Notes: a model not told the origin generated them from the sequence alone. A stretch of 64,000 nt of DNA from Deltaproteobacteria bacterium (GCA_029547045.1 JAKPQL010000006.1:1-64000); one strand, 5' to 3'. Shown: positions 1 to 10,015, counted from the first letter of the stretch. Numbers and translations are program-made.

Positions 1-932
<932 letters not shown>

Positions 933-1089
933 TTCTTGATGCGATCAACTCTCCACGAAGGGCCCTGCACCTTTCCATGTCCAATGCGCATTGACTGATC
1001 CCGTGATATGTGTTTCAATCCACGCAAGGTGGAATGACGTTCTCATGGTGCTTCCATGAAACGGTGGACCGGGAGAGGGAGGAGAAACA

Positions 1090-2109
1090 ATGAAGAAATT
1101 CTACGTGATCGTGGCCTGTAGTGTGGCCATGACGGCTGTGCTCTGGGCCGGTCTGTCCGCCCAGGAAAACAAGATACGTGTCGAGGTCCTGCAGGTCACC
1201 AACATCGAGCCCTTCCAGAAATCGTTCATGGGCTTCATCAAGGAGCTCGAGCGCAACGGGTTCGTCCAGGGAAAGAACCTGGAGGTGCGGCGCAAGATCA
1301 TCGGGTTCGACATGGAGAAGGCCAACATGTGGAGCAAGATCGGCGTGCTCATGCAGATCAAGAGCGAGGCCATGCGCCTTGCGGACGTGAAGCCCGACCT
1401 GGTCCTGACCATCGGCACGCCCTCGACGAAGTTCGCCAAGGACAAGGTCATCGGGGCGGGGGTGCCGCTGGTCTTCACCGCAGTGGCCATCCCCACGGCG
1501 GCCGGGTGCAAGTCCATGACCCAGGCGGGACCGGGGTTCACCGGATCAACCCTGTACATGAGCATGAAGGATGCGCTCAAGATCGTGAAGCTGGCATTCC
1601 CCAAGCTCAAGACCATCGGCATCATCCACAGCGACGACGAGAACGGTATCGCCCATGTGGAGGAGGCCAAGAAGGTCGCCCCCTCCTTCGGGATGACCGT
1701 GATCTCCAAGGAAATCAACAAGAACGACAAGATCACGGATTCACTGAACGAACTCAAGGCAAAGGGCGTCGAGGCCTTTGCCGTTCCCCTGGACACCTAC
1801 TATGGCATCCGCAACTACGAGGCCTGTCACGAGCTGGAGAAGTTCTCGCTGCAGACCAAGATCCCGGTGTTCAGCTTCGCGCTCATGAAGGTGCCGGGCG
1901 CGGTCCTGTACGTGGGCTCCGACTTCGGAGAGATCGGCACGCTCGCCGGCCAGGAGGCCGCCAAGATCCTCAAGGGAGAGGCAAGACCCGAGTCCCTGCC
2001 CATCCTCAAGCAGGAGGATCTCAAGATCCTGGTGGACACCCATATGCTCAAGGCGCTCAACTTCCAGCTCCCCATGGAGATCCTCCAGATCGCCCAGGCG
2101 GTGGAGTAG
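1090..2109 (+). CDS. ABC-type periplasmic substrate-binding protein (ABC_sub_bind family), copy 1
   Basis: This 339-residue exported protein has an N-terminal signal peptide (basic MKK, hydrophobic core, likely cleavage after LSA near residue 24). The rest matches the ABC_sub_bind (PF04392, DUF534) type of periplasmic binding protein, with the family-like stretches PDLVLTIGTPSTKFAKD and FTAVAIPTAAG. The ligand is unknown; relatives are linked to amino acids or other small organics. The start is set by GGGAGGAG just upstream. It is followed 52 bp later by a close paralogue, and no permease or ATPase gene is nearby. Role in uptake or in sensing is inference. Confidence 0.85.
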   Translation: MKKFYVIVACSVAMTAVLWAGLSAQENKIRVEVLQVTNIEPFQKSFMGFIKELERNGFVQGKNLEVRRKIIGFDMEKANMWSKIGVLMQIKSEAMRLADVKPDLVLTIGTPSTKFAKDKVIGAGVPLVFTAVAIPTAAGCKSMTQAGPGFTGSTLYMSMKDALKIVKLAFPKLKTIGIIHSDDENGIAHVEEAKKVAPSFGMTVISKEINKNDKITDSLNELKAKGVEAFAVPLDTYYGIRNYEACHELEKFSLQTKIPVFSFALMKVPGAVLYVGSDFGEIGTLAGQEAAKILKGEARPESLPILKQEDLKILVDTHMLKALNFQLPMEILQIAQAVE

Positions 2110-2161
2110 GCCGGCTCGTTTTCCGTGTAGGCTATGACCAAGCCGTGAAGGGAGGATACTC

Positions 2162-3181
2162 ATGAAAAAGGTGTTTCTCTTTCTCGTCTGTGCCGTCGTT
2201 ATAGTCGGTCTGGCACTCCCGTGCCGCGCCGAAGAGAAGGTTTACAAGGTGGAGGTCCTGCAGGTCATGAGGGAGGCGGCGCCCTTCCAGAACGCATACA
2301 TGGGCTTTCTCAAGGAACTCGAGAAGAACGGCCTCGTGCAGGGCAAGAACCTTGTGGTGAACCGCAGCATCATTGACTTCGACATAGAAAAGGGCGGCCT
2401 CATAAAGAAAGTGGGCGTGCTCATGGACGTCAAGAGCGAGGCGGGAAAGATCGCAGCGAGAAAGCCCGACCTCGTGCTCACCATCGGGACAACCCCCACC
2501 AAGTACGGCAAGGACAAGATCATCGAGGCAGGAATCCCCGTGGTCTTCACGGCAGTGGCCAATCCGGTGGCCGCCGGCTGCAAGTCGCTCACCGAGGGAT
2601 CTCCCGGACTCACCGGGGCCACACTGCACATGGACATGAAGAGCGCCCTGCAGATCGTCAAGCTGTCCTTCCCCGCCGTCAAGACCTTCGGCATCATCTA
2701 CAGCGACGACGACAGCGCCATCGCTCATGCGGAGGAGGCCAGGAAGGTGGGCGCCACCATGGGTCTGACCTTCGTCATCAAGCAGGTGAACAAGGCCGAT
2801 TCCATCAAGCCCGCAGCACAGGAACTCATCGACAAGGGCGTGAAGGCCTTCATCGTGCCGCTCGACACGTATTACGGCATCAGAAACAACCAGCCCACGA
2901 ACGATCTTGCCGCCATATCCCGGGAGACCAGGATCCCCATCATCAGCTTCATGCTCCACAAGGCCCCGGGCGCGGTCCTGTACGTGGGGTCCGACTTCAC
3001 CGTGATCGGTCAGCTCGCCGGACAGCAGGCCGCGAAGATCCTCCTGAAGGGAGCGAAACCTGAAACGCTCCCCATCCTCAGGCAGCAGGACCTCATGATC
3101 CTCGTGGACGTGAAGCAGATGCAGGCCGTGGGCGCGCAGCTGCCCATGGAAGTGTTGAAGCTCGCCAAGCCGGTGGAATAG
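2162..3181 (+). CDS. ABC-type periplasmic substrate-binding protein (ABC_sub_bind family), copy 2
   Basis: This protein has the same length (339 residues) and aligns end to end with the preceding gene; for example both carry PFQ..YMGF-type, VQGKNL and GAVLYVGSDF stretches. It is a tandem duplicate that has diverged considerably. A signal peptide is present with probable cleavage after CRA near residue 23. A good ribosome site (GGGAGGATACTC) precedes the ATG. It converges with a membrane histidine kinase whose stop lies 38 bp away, which suggests ligand-dependent signalling rather than, or in addition to, transport. That link is inferred from position only. Confidence 0.85.
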   Translation: MKKVFLFLVCAVVIVGLALPCRAEEKVYKVEVLQVMREAAPFQNAYMGFLKELEKNGLVQGKNLVVNRSIIDFDIEKGGLIKKVGVLMDVKSEAGKIAARKPDLVLTIGTTPTKYGKDKIIEAGIPVVFTAVANPVAAGCKSLTEGSPGLTGATLHMDMKSALQIVKLSFPAVKTFGIIYSDDDSAIAHAEEARKVGATMGLTFVIKQVNKADSIKPAAQELIDKGVKAFIVPLDTYYGIRNNQPTNDLAAISRETRIPIISFMLHKAPGAVLYVGSDFTVIGQLAGQQAAKILLKGAKPETLPILRQQDLMILVDVKQMQAVGAQLPMEVLKLAKPVE

Positions 3182-3219
3182 GATGCGGCCACGGGAAAGG
3201 AACCGGGTCGCGGACTCGC

Positions 3220-5493
3220 TTATTCGGCAAGGACCTGGTGCATGGCCCTGCTGAGCTCCCTGAGGGTGTAGGGCTTCTGAATGAAGTGGTGGATCCCGAG
3301 CTTGAGGACCGTTTCCACTCGTTCGTCCTGCTTGAACCCCGAGGAAAGGAGCACCTTCACGTCCTCGTCGATGGATTTCATGGCGAGATAGGCCTCTTTC
3401 CCGATCATGCCCGGCATGACCATGTCCAGGAGGACCGCCGAGATCTCGTGATGCCGCTGTCTGAAGATGTCCACCGCCTGGGCGCCGTCTGACGCCAGGA
3501 TGACCTGGTACCCGCATTCCTCGAGGATTACCTTGGCGGTATGGCGCACCACGTCCTCGTCGTCCACCACCATGATGAGCCCGCTGCCGCTGTAGACGTC
3601 ATCGCGTTCCCCGGTGGGCTCTTCGGTGACCGAGTCCTTCGGGACGGGCAGATAGATGCAGAAGGTCGTTCCCAGGCCCTTTTCCGAATAGGTATTGATG
3701 AACCCCCCGTGCTGCTGCACGATGTTGTATGCCATGGTGAGGCCCAGCCCCGTTCCGGTCCCCTTTGGCTTGGTGGTGAAAAAGGGGTCGAAGACATGGG
3801 AAAGGGTCTCCCTGTCCATGCCCACGCCGGTGTCGCCCACTGCTATTCTCCAGTACCGGTCATGTTGAGCAAGGGGATGGGCCTCCTTGAAATGACTGTC
3901 CACCACCACGTGTTCCACGTCGATGGTGAGTGTACCGCCCGCATCACGGCCGTCCTCGCGCATGATGGTCATGGCGTGGTTCGCGTTCACGCAGAAGTTG
4001 AGGAGGACCTGTTCGAGCTGGGCCGGGTCGGCATTGATCATGGGGGGCTCATCGGGCAAACGGGAAACGATCTGGATGTTCTTGTCAAAGGTCGTGCCGC
4101 AGATCTTCAGGACCGACTGCACCGTATGCCTGATGTCCACGGGTTTGAGGATCGCCTCGTGCTTGCGGGAGAGGTTCAGGAGCTGCTGCACGATATCGCT
4201 CGCCCGCAGCCCAGCGTTCTGCATGACATCGATGAACTTCTCCAGGTCGGCCCGCGCCATTTCCCTCCCCGAGCTCAGCTTGTGCTGGAAGATGGAGACG
4301 GCGCCGATGATGCCCACCAGGAGGTTGTTGAAGTCGTGGGCGATGCCGCCTGCGAGCATGCCTATGATCTCCATCTTCTGGACATGGCGCAGCTCCTGCT
4401 CTTTGAGTTCCAGCTCGGTGACGTCATCCACCCTCACCACCATGCCTGCCGGGGTATCAGTGACGATAGGGTAGATGCTGATGTTGTAGCATCTCCCGTC
4501 CCCGTTGAAGGACGCACGGTAGAGCTCCCTGGGCTTCAAACTCTCAAGAACAGCGGCGAAATCCTCGCGGAACTGTTCCAGGGCGGGATAGGCGGCATAG
4601 AGATCCTGGCCGATGGCCGCGGACTCGCTGATTCCGGTGAGGGTCGATGCGGACTGGTTCCAATGGGTGATGTGATGGTCCATGTCCGTGGCGATGAGTA
4701 CCGAGGGCATAGAATCAAGGACGTTGTCCAGAAGGTTCATGGCGCGTTGGAGCTCCTTCTGGGCGAGGCGGCGTTCCTCTTCTCGACGCTGGATCTGTTC
4801 AAGCATGTTGTTGAACCCGTCGTAGAGCACTCCCACCTCGTCCATACTCGGCTTTTCCACCCTGATGGAGTAGTCGCTGCCGGTGGCGACCTCCTGCGAG
4901 ATTCGAGCCAGGTTCAGGATGGGCCGGATGGCTGCCCTGTTCAGGTTGATGAACACGAAGACGATGATGGCCAGGGCGATGATGGTGAACGAGAACCCGA
5001 TGCGTATCGTCCCCATGCGGACCGCCTGGGCGACGTATTTCTCCGTGTAGAAGATCTGAACCAGACCGATGCGCTGGCTGCTGTATACAATGTCGTTCTC
5101 TATCCTCTTGATGAACGGGTCGTCCGTGGCCCCATACGGTCTGGCCAGGGTTAGCAACACGGTCTTGCCGCCCGGAAGGATCACCTTCTCGTTACCGGCG
5201 ATGAATGCGCCGTCGCTGAAGACATTCACGGCGATGAGCATCTGGTTGTTCAGCAGGGCCTCGTTCAGGTGAATGATGCTCCCCATGTCGAGGTTCCAGA
5301 GAGGGGTGGAGTATCCGATCAGGGCGAACGAAACCGCATTGTTCACGGTATCGTCGAGTGATTTCCTGAGGGCGCGGGAGTTGGTCTTCTGGAAATAGAT
5401 GGTCGAGACGGCGCTCACCAGGGACACCACGAGGATGAGGGTGAGCAGGTGGCCCACCACCATGTTCCTTCTGATCAGGTTCCACGGCCTCAT
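3220..5493 (-). CDS. Membrane-bound hybrid histidine kinase (sensor-HAMP-PAS-HisKA-HATPase-REC)
   Basis: This 757-residue kinase has a first membrane helix at about residues 13-33, a periplasmic sensor of about 130 residues, a second helix at about 163-183, and a HAMP linker to about 240. A PAS domain follows (about 255-360), then a HisKA motif with the phospho-acceptor His386 in GGIAHDFNN. A HATPase_c domain with DTGVGMD and GTGTGLGL boxes comes next, and a C-terminal receiver domain (VVDDED, LLDMVMPG, QKPYT) ends it. There is no DNA-binding output, so signalling must pass to another protein. It faces the two substrate-binding genes, which could supply its ligand-bound partner (inference). 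Confidence 0.9.
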   Translation of the reverse strand: MRPWNLIRRNMVVGHLLTLILVVSLVSAVSTIYFQKTNSRALRKSLDDTVNNAVSFALIGYSTPLWNLDMGSIIHLNEALLNNQMLIAVNVFSDGAFIAGNEKVILPGGKTVLLTLARPYGATDDPFIKRIENDIVYSSQRIGLVQIFYTEKYVAQAVRMGTIRIGFSFTIIALAIIVFVFINLNRAAIRPILNLARISQEVATGSDYSIRVEKPSMDEVGVLYDGFNNMLEQIQRREEERRLAQKELQRAMNLLDNVLDSMPSVLIATDMDHHITHWNQSASTLTGISESAAIGQDLYAAYPALEQFREDFAAVLESLKPRELYRASFNGDGRCYNISIYPIVTDTPAGMVVRVDDVTELELKEQELRHVQKMEIIGMLAGGIAHDFNNLLVGIIGAVSIFQHKLSSGREMARADLEKFIDVMQNAGLRASDIVQQLLNLSRKHEAILKPVDIRHTVQSVLKICGTTFDKNIQIVSRLPDEPPMINADPAQLEQVLLNFCVNANHAMTIMREDGRDAGGTLTIDVEHVVVDSHFKEAHPLAQHDRYWRIAVGDTGVGMDRETLSHVFDPFFTTKPKGTGTGLGLTMAYNIVQQHGGFINTYSEKGLGTTFCIYLPVPKDSVTEEPTGERDDVYSGSGLIMVVDDEDVVRHTAKVILEECGYQVILASDGAQAVDIFRQRHHEISAVLLDMVMPGMIGKEAYLAMKSIDEDVKVLLSSGFKQDERVETVLKLGIHHFIQKPYTLRELSRAMHQVLAE

Positions 5494-5996
5494 GGACTAT
5501 ACCTGCCTCTCCATCATAACAGGCCGGATTCGCCTTCTATCCCTGCACACAAGATCGGCACACGGGTTCGTGGAGTTGAATGACCACAGAACGGGGTCTC
5601 ATTCGTGTTCCGATCATGGCGCGGCCTGAAATAACCCGTGACGTTTCTGAGCTTGTCCCGCCATTCGGGTTATCCTGGGGAGGAGAACCGTGATGCCCTG
5701 CAAGATGAGACTCCGCACGCTTCTCCCTGCCATGGAACAGCCACCGCACGGTGGCATGCCCGCCATACTGCATAATAGAAACACCGAGAAAGGAGTCAAT
5801 ATCTCCACGTGGCAAAGGGATGGCGCAGTGGTCCATGGTGCTGTCCGACGGATACCCGGGACACCCCACGGATGCTTTTCCCTCCATGGTTTCTGCCGGG
5901 TACCCGCCGGGGGATTAATAGCTTGACAACATTTCAGCAAGTACGATAGATGTGGCAGCCTAGATCGCATACTTCTCAAAGGAGGAACATCGGTCC
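5494..5996. other. Intergenic region between kinase and rpsP operon
   Basis: About 500 bp lie between two divergent genes. The right end carries the rpsP promoter. An 8-bp perfect inverted repeat (ATAACCCG at 5631-5638, CGGGTTAT at 5666-5673) lies in the middle. Short open frames here (for example 5690-5926 plus, 5614-5979 minus) have no recognisable protein content and I do not call them genes. Confidence 0.5.
5924..5951 (+). promoter_or_regulatory. Sigma70-type promoter of the rpsP-trmD operon
   Basis: A perfect -35 box TTGACA (5924-5929) is followed after 16 bp by ATAGAT (5946-5951). It lies about 45 bp before the rpsP start, which has a strong ribosome site AAAGGAGGA. Confidence 0.65.
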
Positions 5997-6242
5997 ATGG
6001 CTGTGAGCATCAGATTGACCCGTGGGGGCGCCGCCAAGAAGCCCTTTTACCGCGTCGTGGTGACGGATTCGCGGAACAAGCGCGACGGCAGGTTCCTGGA
6101 GATTGTCGGGCACTTCGACCCGAAGTTCAGGCCCGAGAGCATCTCGTTGAACATCGACCGGATCAAGGAATGGGTCTCAAACGGCGGAGTGCTTTCTCCT
6201 GCGGTGAAAAAGCTCATCAAGGAAAAGGGATACACACTCTAG
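5997..6242 (+). CDS. rpsP: 30S ribosomal protein S16
   Basis: This 81-residue protein is small-subunit ribosomal protein S16, with the family's N-terminus [22 protein letters not shown] and the GHFDP motif. Its length is typical. It is the first gene of a ten-gene translation and RNA-processing operon and is preceded by AAAGGAGGAAC at a good distance. The order rpsP-KH protein-rimM-trmD-rplS is the conserved bacterial arrangement. Confidence 0.98.
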   Translation: MAVSIRLTRGGAAKKPFYRVVVTDSRNKRDGRFLEIVGHFDPKFRPESISLNIDRIKEWVSNGGVLSPAVKKLIKEKGYTL

Positions 6243-6273
6243 TCGCTCTGCACGCTATCGAGGTGGTGGTTCC

Positions 6274-6504
6274 ATGAGAGAGCTTATCGAGGTCATCGCC
6301 AAGGCGCTGGTGGACAATCCCGACGAGGTGAAGGTCCTGGAGGTTGAAGGCGAGGTGACATCCGTCATTGAACTGCGGGTGGCAAAATCGGACCTCGGCA
6401 AGGTGATCGGCAAGGAGGGGCGCACCGCCCGCGCCATGCGCACACTCCTGACCGCGGCATCCACCAAGTTGAAGAAGAGGGCGGTACTGGAGATCATCGA
6501 ATAA
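6274..6504 (+). CDS. khpA: KH-domain RNA-binding protein (KhpA/YlqC family)
   Basis: This 76-residue protein is almost entirely one KH domain, with the [15 protein letters not shown] loop (GxxG type) that contacts single-stranded RNA. KhpA family proteins bind many RNAs and in Gram-positives pair with KhpB. The gene lies between rpsP and rimM, as in most bacteria. The gap to rpsP is 31 bp and to rimM 5 bp, so it is co-transcribed. Confidence 0.93.
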   Translation: MRELIEVIAKALVDNPDEVKVLEVEGEVTSVIELRVAKSDLGKVIGKEGRTARAMRTLLTAASTKLKKRAVLEIIE

Positions 6505-6509
6505 CCGCC

Positions 6510-7013
6510 ATGGCGGACCTCGTGGAGATCGCACGGATCAACGGTCCGCATGGTCTGAGAGGAAGGATACGCATCACCCCCTTCGGCGGCTCCTTCGAGA
6601 GTTTCATCCATTACACGCACGTCATGATCGGCAGCGACCCCTCACCGGTCGCGCTCCTGTCGGTACAGAAAAGCAAGGGATCCTACATCATCGCCCTGGA
6701 GGGTTACACGCACATCTCCCAGGTCGAGCACCTGAAGGGGCAGATCCTCCATGTGCGGCCCGAACAGCTCGAACCCCTGCCCGAAGGGGAGTACTACTGG
6801 CGGGACCTCATCGGCCTGCGGGTCGTGGACCGCGAGGGCGCACTGCTCGGGGAGGTGGTGAGCGTCCTTGCCACCGGGAGCAACGACGTGCTGGTGGTGG
6901 ACGAGTTCAAGCAGCACCTCATCCCCTTCACCGGGGACGTCATCGTTGAGGTTTCCCTCGGCCGGCAGTGCATCGTCGTCGACGCCTCCCTCCTGGAAGG
7001 GCTTCTTGATTGA
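6510..7013 (+). CDS. rimM: 16S rRNA processing protein RimM
   Basis: This 167-residue protein is the 30S maturation factor RimM, which binds S19 and helps assemble the 30S head. The N-terminal RimM barrel (IARINGPHGLRGRIRITPF) is followed by a PRC-type barrel with YYWRDLIGLRVVD and NDVLVVD. Length and position just upstream of trmD are typical. The stop codon lies 10 bp before the GTG start of trmD. Confidence 0.95.
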   Translation: MADLVEIARINGPHGLRGRIRITPFGGSFESFIHYTHVMIGSDPSPVALLSVQKSKGSYIIALEGYTHISQVEHLKGQILHVRPEQLEPLPEGEYYWRDLIGLRVVDREGALLGEVVSVLATGSNDVLVVDEFKQHLIPFTGDVIVEVSLGRQCIVVDASLLEGLLD

Positions 7014-7023
7014 GGAAAGGACC

Positions 7024-7755
7024 GTGCTGATACACATCATCACCCTGTTCCCCGGCATGTTCGAGGGGGTCTTCCAGGAGAGCATCCTGGCACGTGCTGC
7101 GGCCAGGGGCCTGGTGGACATACGCATCGTGCCGCTGCGGGAGTTCGGTCTTGGCACCCACCGGGTCGTGGACGACACCCCCTACGGGGGTGGAGGCGGC
7201 ATGGTCCTCAAACCCGAGCCCATCGCAGCGGCCCTGGAAAGCCTTGACCGGCGCGGGAGGGTCGTGCTCACCACGCCCCGGGGCAGCCTCTTCACCCAGA
7301 ACGATGCCCTGCGCCTGAGCAGGGAGGAGGTGCTCACCTTCATCTGCGGGCACTACGAGGGAGTGGACGAGCGGGTCTCCGAGCTTCTGGTGGACGAGGA
7401 GCTCTCCATCGGAGACTATGTCCTCACCGGAGGCGAGCTGCCCGCCATGGTCATGGCGGACGCAGTGGTGAGGCTCATCCCGGACGTTCTCGGCAAAGAC
7501 AGCCTGCACACGGGGGATTCCCACTACGAAGGGCTCCTGGAACACCCCCAGTATACCAGGCCTCGGGAATTCCGCGGCATGAGCGTCCCCGAGGTGCTCC
7601 TGTCGGGCGACCATGCCAGGATACAGGCATGGCGCCGGCACATGGCCAGGGAGAAGACGATCCAGACCAGGCCGGACCTCCTCTCCCGGTCCGGGCGTGC
7701 CGGTGCGGTCACGGACAGCGGGACCGGGAGGCAGGGGGAAGGGGACGACCGATGA
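7024..7755 (+). CDS. trmD: tRNA (guanine37-N1)-methyltransferase
   Basis: TrmD methylates G37 next to the anticodon in tRNAs reading CNN codons, preventing +1 frameshifts. The 243-residue product has the SPOUT knot region with DDTPYGGGGGMVLKPEP, the ICGHYEGVDERV loop and the LTGGELPAMV segment. I choose GTG at 7024 because the family begins at (M)xIHIITLFP and GAGGAAAGG precedes it; the frame is open further upstream but overlaps rimM. The stop overlaps the next start (ATGA). Confidence 0.96.
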   Translation: MLIHIITLFPGMFEGVFQESILARAAARGLVDIRIVPLREFGLGTHRVVDDTPYGGGGGMVLKPEPIAAALESLDRRGRVVLTTPRGSLFTQNDALRLSREEVLTFICGHYEGVDERVSELLVDEELSIGDYVLTGGELPAMVMADAVVRLIPDVLGKDSLHTGDSHYEGLLEHPQYTRPREFRGMSVPEVLLSGDHARIQAWRRHMAREKTIQTRPDLLSRSGRAGAVTDSGTGRQGEGDDR

Positions 7756-8285
7756 TCTCCGTGGGACTGGTCCACTGGCCCTGCGTGGACAAGAACGGCA
7801 GCGAGATCGCCACGGCAGTGACGAACCTTGACCTGCACGATTGTGCAAGAGTATGCTTGACATACGGCATCAATACGCTCTATATCCTTCACCCAAACCG
7901 GAGCCAGCGGGAGTTTGCCCGGCGCATCATGGATCACTGGCTCACGGGGTTCGGCGGCGAGTACAACCCGCTGCGGAAACGGGCGCTGGAGACCGTGCGG
8001 CTCGTGGCCAGCATCGATGAGATCAGGCGGCAGGGCTCGCCCCTCATGGTGGGGACTTCGGCGAGAAAGGTTCGCGGGTGCATCACCTGGGCAGATGCCG
8101 CAGTTCTGGCCCTCAGGAGGGACGTGTGTCTGCTGTTCGGCACGGGGTGGGGCCTGTCCCCTGGCATGCTGGAGCAACTGGATGCCGTGATAGAGCCCAT
8201 AGCGGGCGAGGGTGACTTCAATCACCTGTCCGTGCGCAGTGCCGTCGCCATAACCGTTGACAGGATAGCTAGGAGGAAACAATGA
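7752..8285 (+). CDS. SPOUT-type RNA methyltransferase-like protein (PF09936 family)
   Basis: This 177-residue protein resembles the SAM-dependent RNA methyltransferase family PF09936, seen in anaerobes between trmD and rplS. Visible features are an N-terminal LVHWPCVDKNG stretch, a central VGTSAR segment and a C-terminal knot-like region with LLFGTGWGLSP and HLSVRSAVAITVDR. The substrate is not known. It overlaps trmD by four bases and rplS by four bases, so translation is coupled to both, which argues for a role in tRNA or rRNA modification. Confidence 0.8.
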   Translation: MISVGLVHWPCVDKNGSEIATAVTNLDLHDCARVCLTYGINTLYILHPNRSQREFARRIMDHWLTGFGGEYNPLRKRALETVRLVASIDEIRRQGSPLMVGTSARKVRGCITWADAAVLALRRDVCLLFGTGWGLSPGMLEQLDAVIEPIAGEGDFNHLSVRSAVAITVDRIARRKQ

Positions 8286-8626
8286 ACATCTTGGATGCGT
8301 TCGAAAAATCGCAGATGAAGCAAGGGCTGCCCGAAATACGTATCGGTGACAAGGTCCGCGTTTCCATGAAGATCGTCGAGGGCACGCGTTCCCGTTCCCA
8401 GGTCTTCGAGGGGGTCGTCATCGCCCGCCACCGCGGGAACAACCGCGAGTCCATCACGGTGCGCAAACAGTCGTACTCCGTGGGAGTGGAGAGGGTGTTT
8501 CCCCTCCATGCTCCCAGCGTGGAGAAGGTGGAGGTGGTGAGCCACGCCAAGGTCCGTCGCGCCAAGCTGTACTACATGAGGGAGAGAAGGGGCAAGGCCG
8601 CCCGTCTCAAGGAGATCCGCGGCTGA
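8282..8626 (+). CDS. rplS: 50S ribosomal protein L19
   Basis: This 114-residue protein is ribosomal protein L19, located at the 30S-50S interface. The family core RIGDKVRVSMKIVEGTRSRSQVFEGVVIARH and the C-terminal KVRRAKLYYMRERRGKAARLKE are intact. A strong ribosome site TAGGAGGAAAC lies inside the end of the preceding gene. Length is typical. Confidence 0.98.
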   Translation: MNILDAFEKSQMKQGLPEIRIGDKVRVSMKIVEGTRSRSQVFEGVVIARHRGNNRESITVRKQSYSVGVERVFPLHAPSVEKVEVVSHAKVRRAKLYYMRERRGKAARLKEIRG

Positions 8627-8627
8627 C

Positions 8628-9218
8628 ATGCCCCTGGAGGAAGACCTCATTGCACGTGGCACGTGGCCGCTATGCGGGATCGATGAGGCAGGCAGGGGAC
8701 CTCTGGCGGGTCCAGTGGTCGCTGCCGCGGTGATCATGGACCCGGCATCCCCGCTCAGGGACCGGGTGAGGGATTCCAAGCAGCTCTCCGGTCCCCGGAG
8801 GGAAAAGATCTTTCTCGACCTCGTATCGAGCGCCGAGGTGCACTACGGCGTCAGCGTTCTGGACGCTGCCGCCATCGACGAGATGAACATCCTGCAGGCG
8901 ACCCTGAAGGCCATGGCCGAGGCGGTCAGCCATCTCGCCGTCCCCCCGAGGGTGGCTCTGGTGGACGGGAATACCCTGCCGTGCATCCCCTGCACGTGTT
9001 ACGCTGTCATCAGGGGCGACCAGACCGAGCCCTCCATATCAGCAGCCAGCATCATCGCCAAGGTGACCCGGGACAGGATCATGACGCAGATGGACAAGAT
9101 CTATCCCGGCTACGGCTTTTCAAGACACAAGGGATATCCCACCCCCGACCACTACGCGGCCATCAGGACGCTCGGAGCGAGCCCCATCCACAGGAGGTCC
9201 TTCAGAGGTGTGTCCTAA
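8628..9218 (+). CDS. rnhB: Ribonuclease HII
   Basis: This 196-residue enzyme cuts RNA in RNA-DNA hybrids and starts ribonucleotide excision repair. The catalytic DEAGRGPLAGPVVAAAV motif near residue 18 and the later SIIAKVTRDR and GYPTPDHYAAI segments are intact. It starts one base after the rplS stop. Its 3' end overlaps the next gene by 11 bases. Confidence 0.97.
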   Translation: MPLEEDLIARGTWPLCGIDEAGRGPLAGPVVAAAVIMDPASPLRDRVRDSKQLSGPRREKIFLDLVSSAEVHYGVSVLDAAAIDEMNILQATLKAMAEAVSHLAVPPRVALVDGNTLPCIPCTCYAVIRGDQTEPSISAASIIAKVTRDRIMTQMDKIYPGYGFSRHKGYPTPDHYAAIRTLGASPIHRRSFRGVS

Positions 9219-9570
9219 GTCCTCGAGGGAAAAGGGAACCCGGGGGGAGGAGATGGCCAGGCGGTACCTGAAGGAGCACGGGTACGACATCCTGGGCTCC
9301 AATTTCCGCGCCCGCACGGGCGAGATAGATATCATCGCGAAGGACCGGGACGAGATCGTGTTCGTAGAGGTGAAGTCGGCCTCCGGCAACACCTTCGGCA
9401 ATCCCGTGGAGTGGGTGAACACCTTCAAGCAGCAGCGTATCATCAGGACGTCGCTGGTCTACGTGCAGGCAAAGGGGCTTGCGGGATGCCCCATGCGATA
9501 CGATGTGATCACCGTGGACAGCGACCGGAAGGTGTGCCATGTCAGGGATGCGTTCAGATACCAGGCTTAG
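9208..9570 (+). CDS. UPF0102/YraN family nuclease-like protein
   Basis: This 120-residue protein belongs to UPF0102 (PF02021), which has a restriction-endonuclease-like fold. It shows G..GEE.A..YL, GEIDIIAKDRDEIVFVEVK (the D/E-x-K core) and NPVEWVNTFKQQRI. YraN proteins commonly lie next to rnhB and are thought to act on DNA or RNA intermediates, but the activity is not settled. It is translationally coupled to genes on both sides. Confidence 0.88.
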   Translation: MCPKSSREKGTRGEEMARRYLKEHGYDILGSNFRARTGEIDIIAKDRDEIVFVEVKSASGNTFGNPVEWVNTFKQQRIIRTSLVYVQAKGLAGCPMRYDVITVDSDRKVCHVRDAFRYQA

Positions 9571-10015
9571 CTTCCTGTGCGACAGAAACCTCGGGAAGCT
9601 GGCCAGGTGGTTGAGACTGATGGGCTTCGACACCGTCTACCTGCGCACGAACGAGCCAGAAGGCATGCGCCGGGCCGCCGATGAGGGCAGGGTGATACTC
9701 ACCAGGAAGGCATCGGTGCGGGGCGACAGGGTCGTCCACATCGGACATGATCGCCTGTCCGATCAGGTCCGCCAGCTTGCCGGGGTGTGCGACCTCACAC
9801 AGGGCCCGGGGGCATTCACTCGGTGCTGCCTGTGCAACGAGATCCTCACGGGCATGGCCCGCGAGGACGCACGGGGTAAGGTGCCAGAATACGTGTACGC
9901 CACCAGGGAATCGTTTTCCCGGTGCCCGAGATGCGGACGCATTTACTGGAGGGGTACACACCACGACAGGGCTTCGATACGCATGCAGGCCCTGCTGAAA
10001 GGTGGTCGGACATGA
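9539..10015 (+). CDS. Mut7-C RNAse-domain protein
   Basis: This 158-residue protein matches the Mut7-C family (PF01927), a PIN-like domain plus zinc ribbon. The N-terminal FLCDRNLGKLARWLRLMGFD motif supplies the acidic residue, and GRVILTRKA follows. The C-terminal half has two cysteine pairs (RCCLCNE and RCPRCGRIYWRGTH) able to bind zinc. RNase activity is predicted from the fold, not shown here. It overlaps yraN by 32 bases and the next gene by four (ATGA). Confidence 0.87.
   Translation: MSGMRSDTRLSFLCDRNLGKLARWLRLMGFDTVYLRTNEPEGMRRAADEGRVILTRKASVRGDRVVHIGHDRLSDQVRQLAGVCDLTQGPGAFTRCCLCNEILTGMAREDARGKVPEYVYATRESFSRCPRCGRIYWRGTHHDRASIRMQALLKGGRT

Noticed and set aside
1090-3181. Tandem substrate-binding genes as a frameshifted or assembly-duplicated single gene
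   Set aside because: Both copies are full length with separate signal peptides and ribosome sites, and their DNA differs throughout, so this is a true diverged duplication.
3541-5154. 537-codon frame on the plus strand opposite the membrane hybrid kinase
   Set aside because: It is antisense to a gene with clear kinase domains, and its product is rich in His/Gly/Asp with no domain; GC-rich antisense frames of this kind are common here.
5631-5673. 8-bp inverted repeat in the kinase-rpsP gap
   Set aside because: A 27-base spacer and no T-run make it neither a convincing terminator nor an operator.
5690-5926. Short plus-strand frame with an AGGAGA upstream, before rpsP
   Set aside because: No recognisable protein, unusual composition, and it ends inside the rpsP promoter; kept as intergenic.
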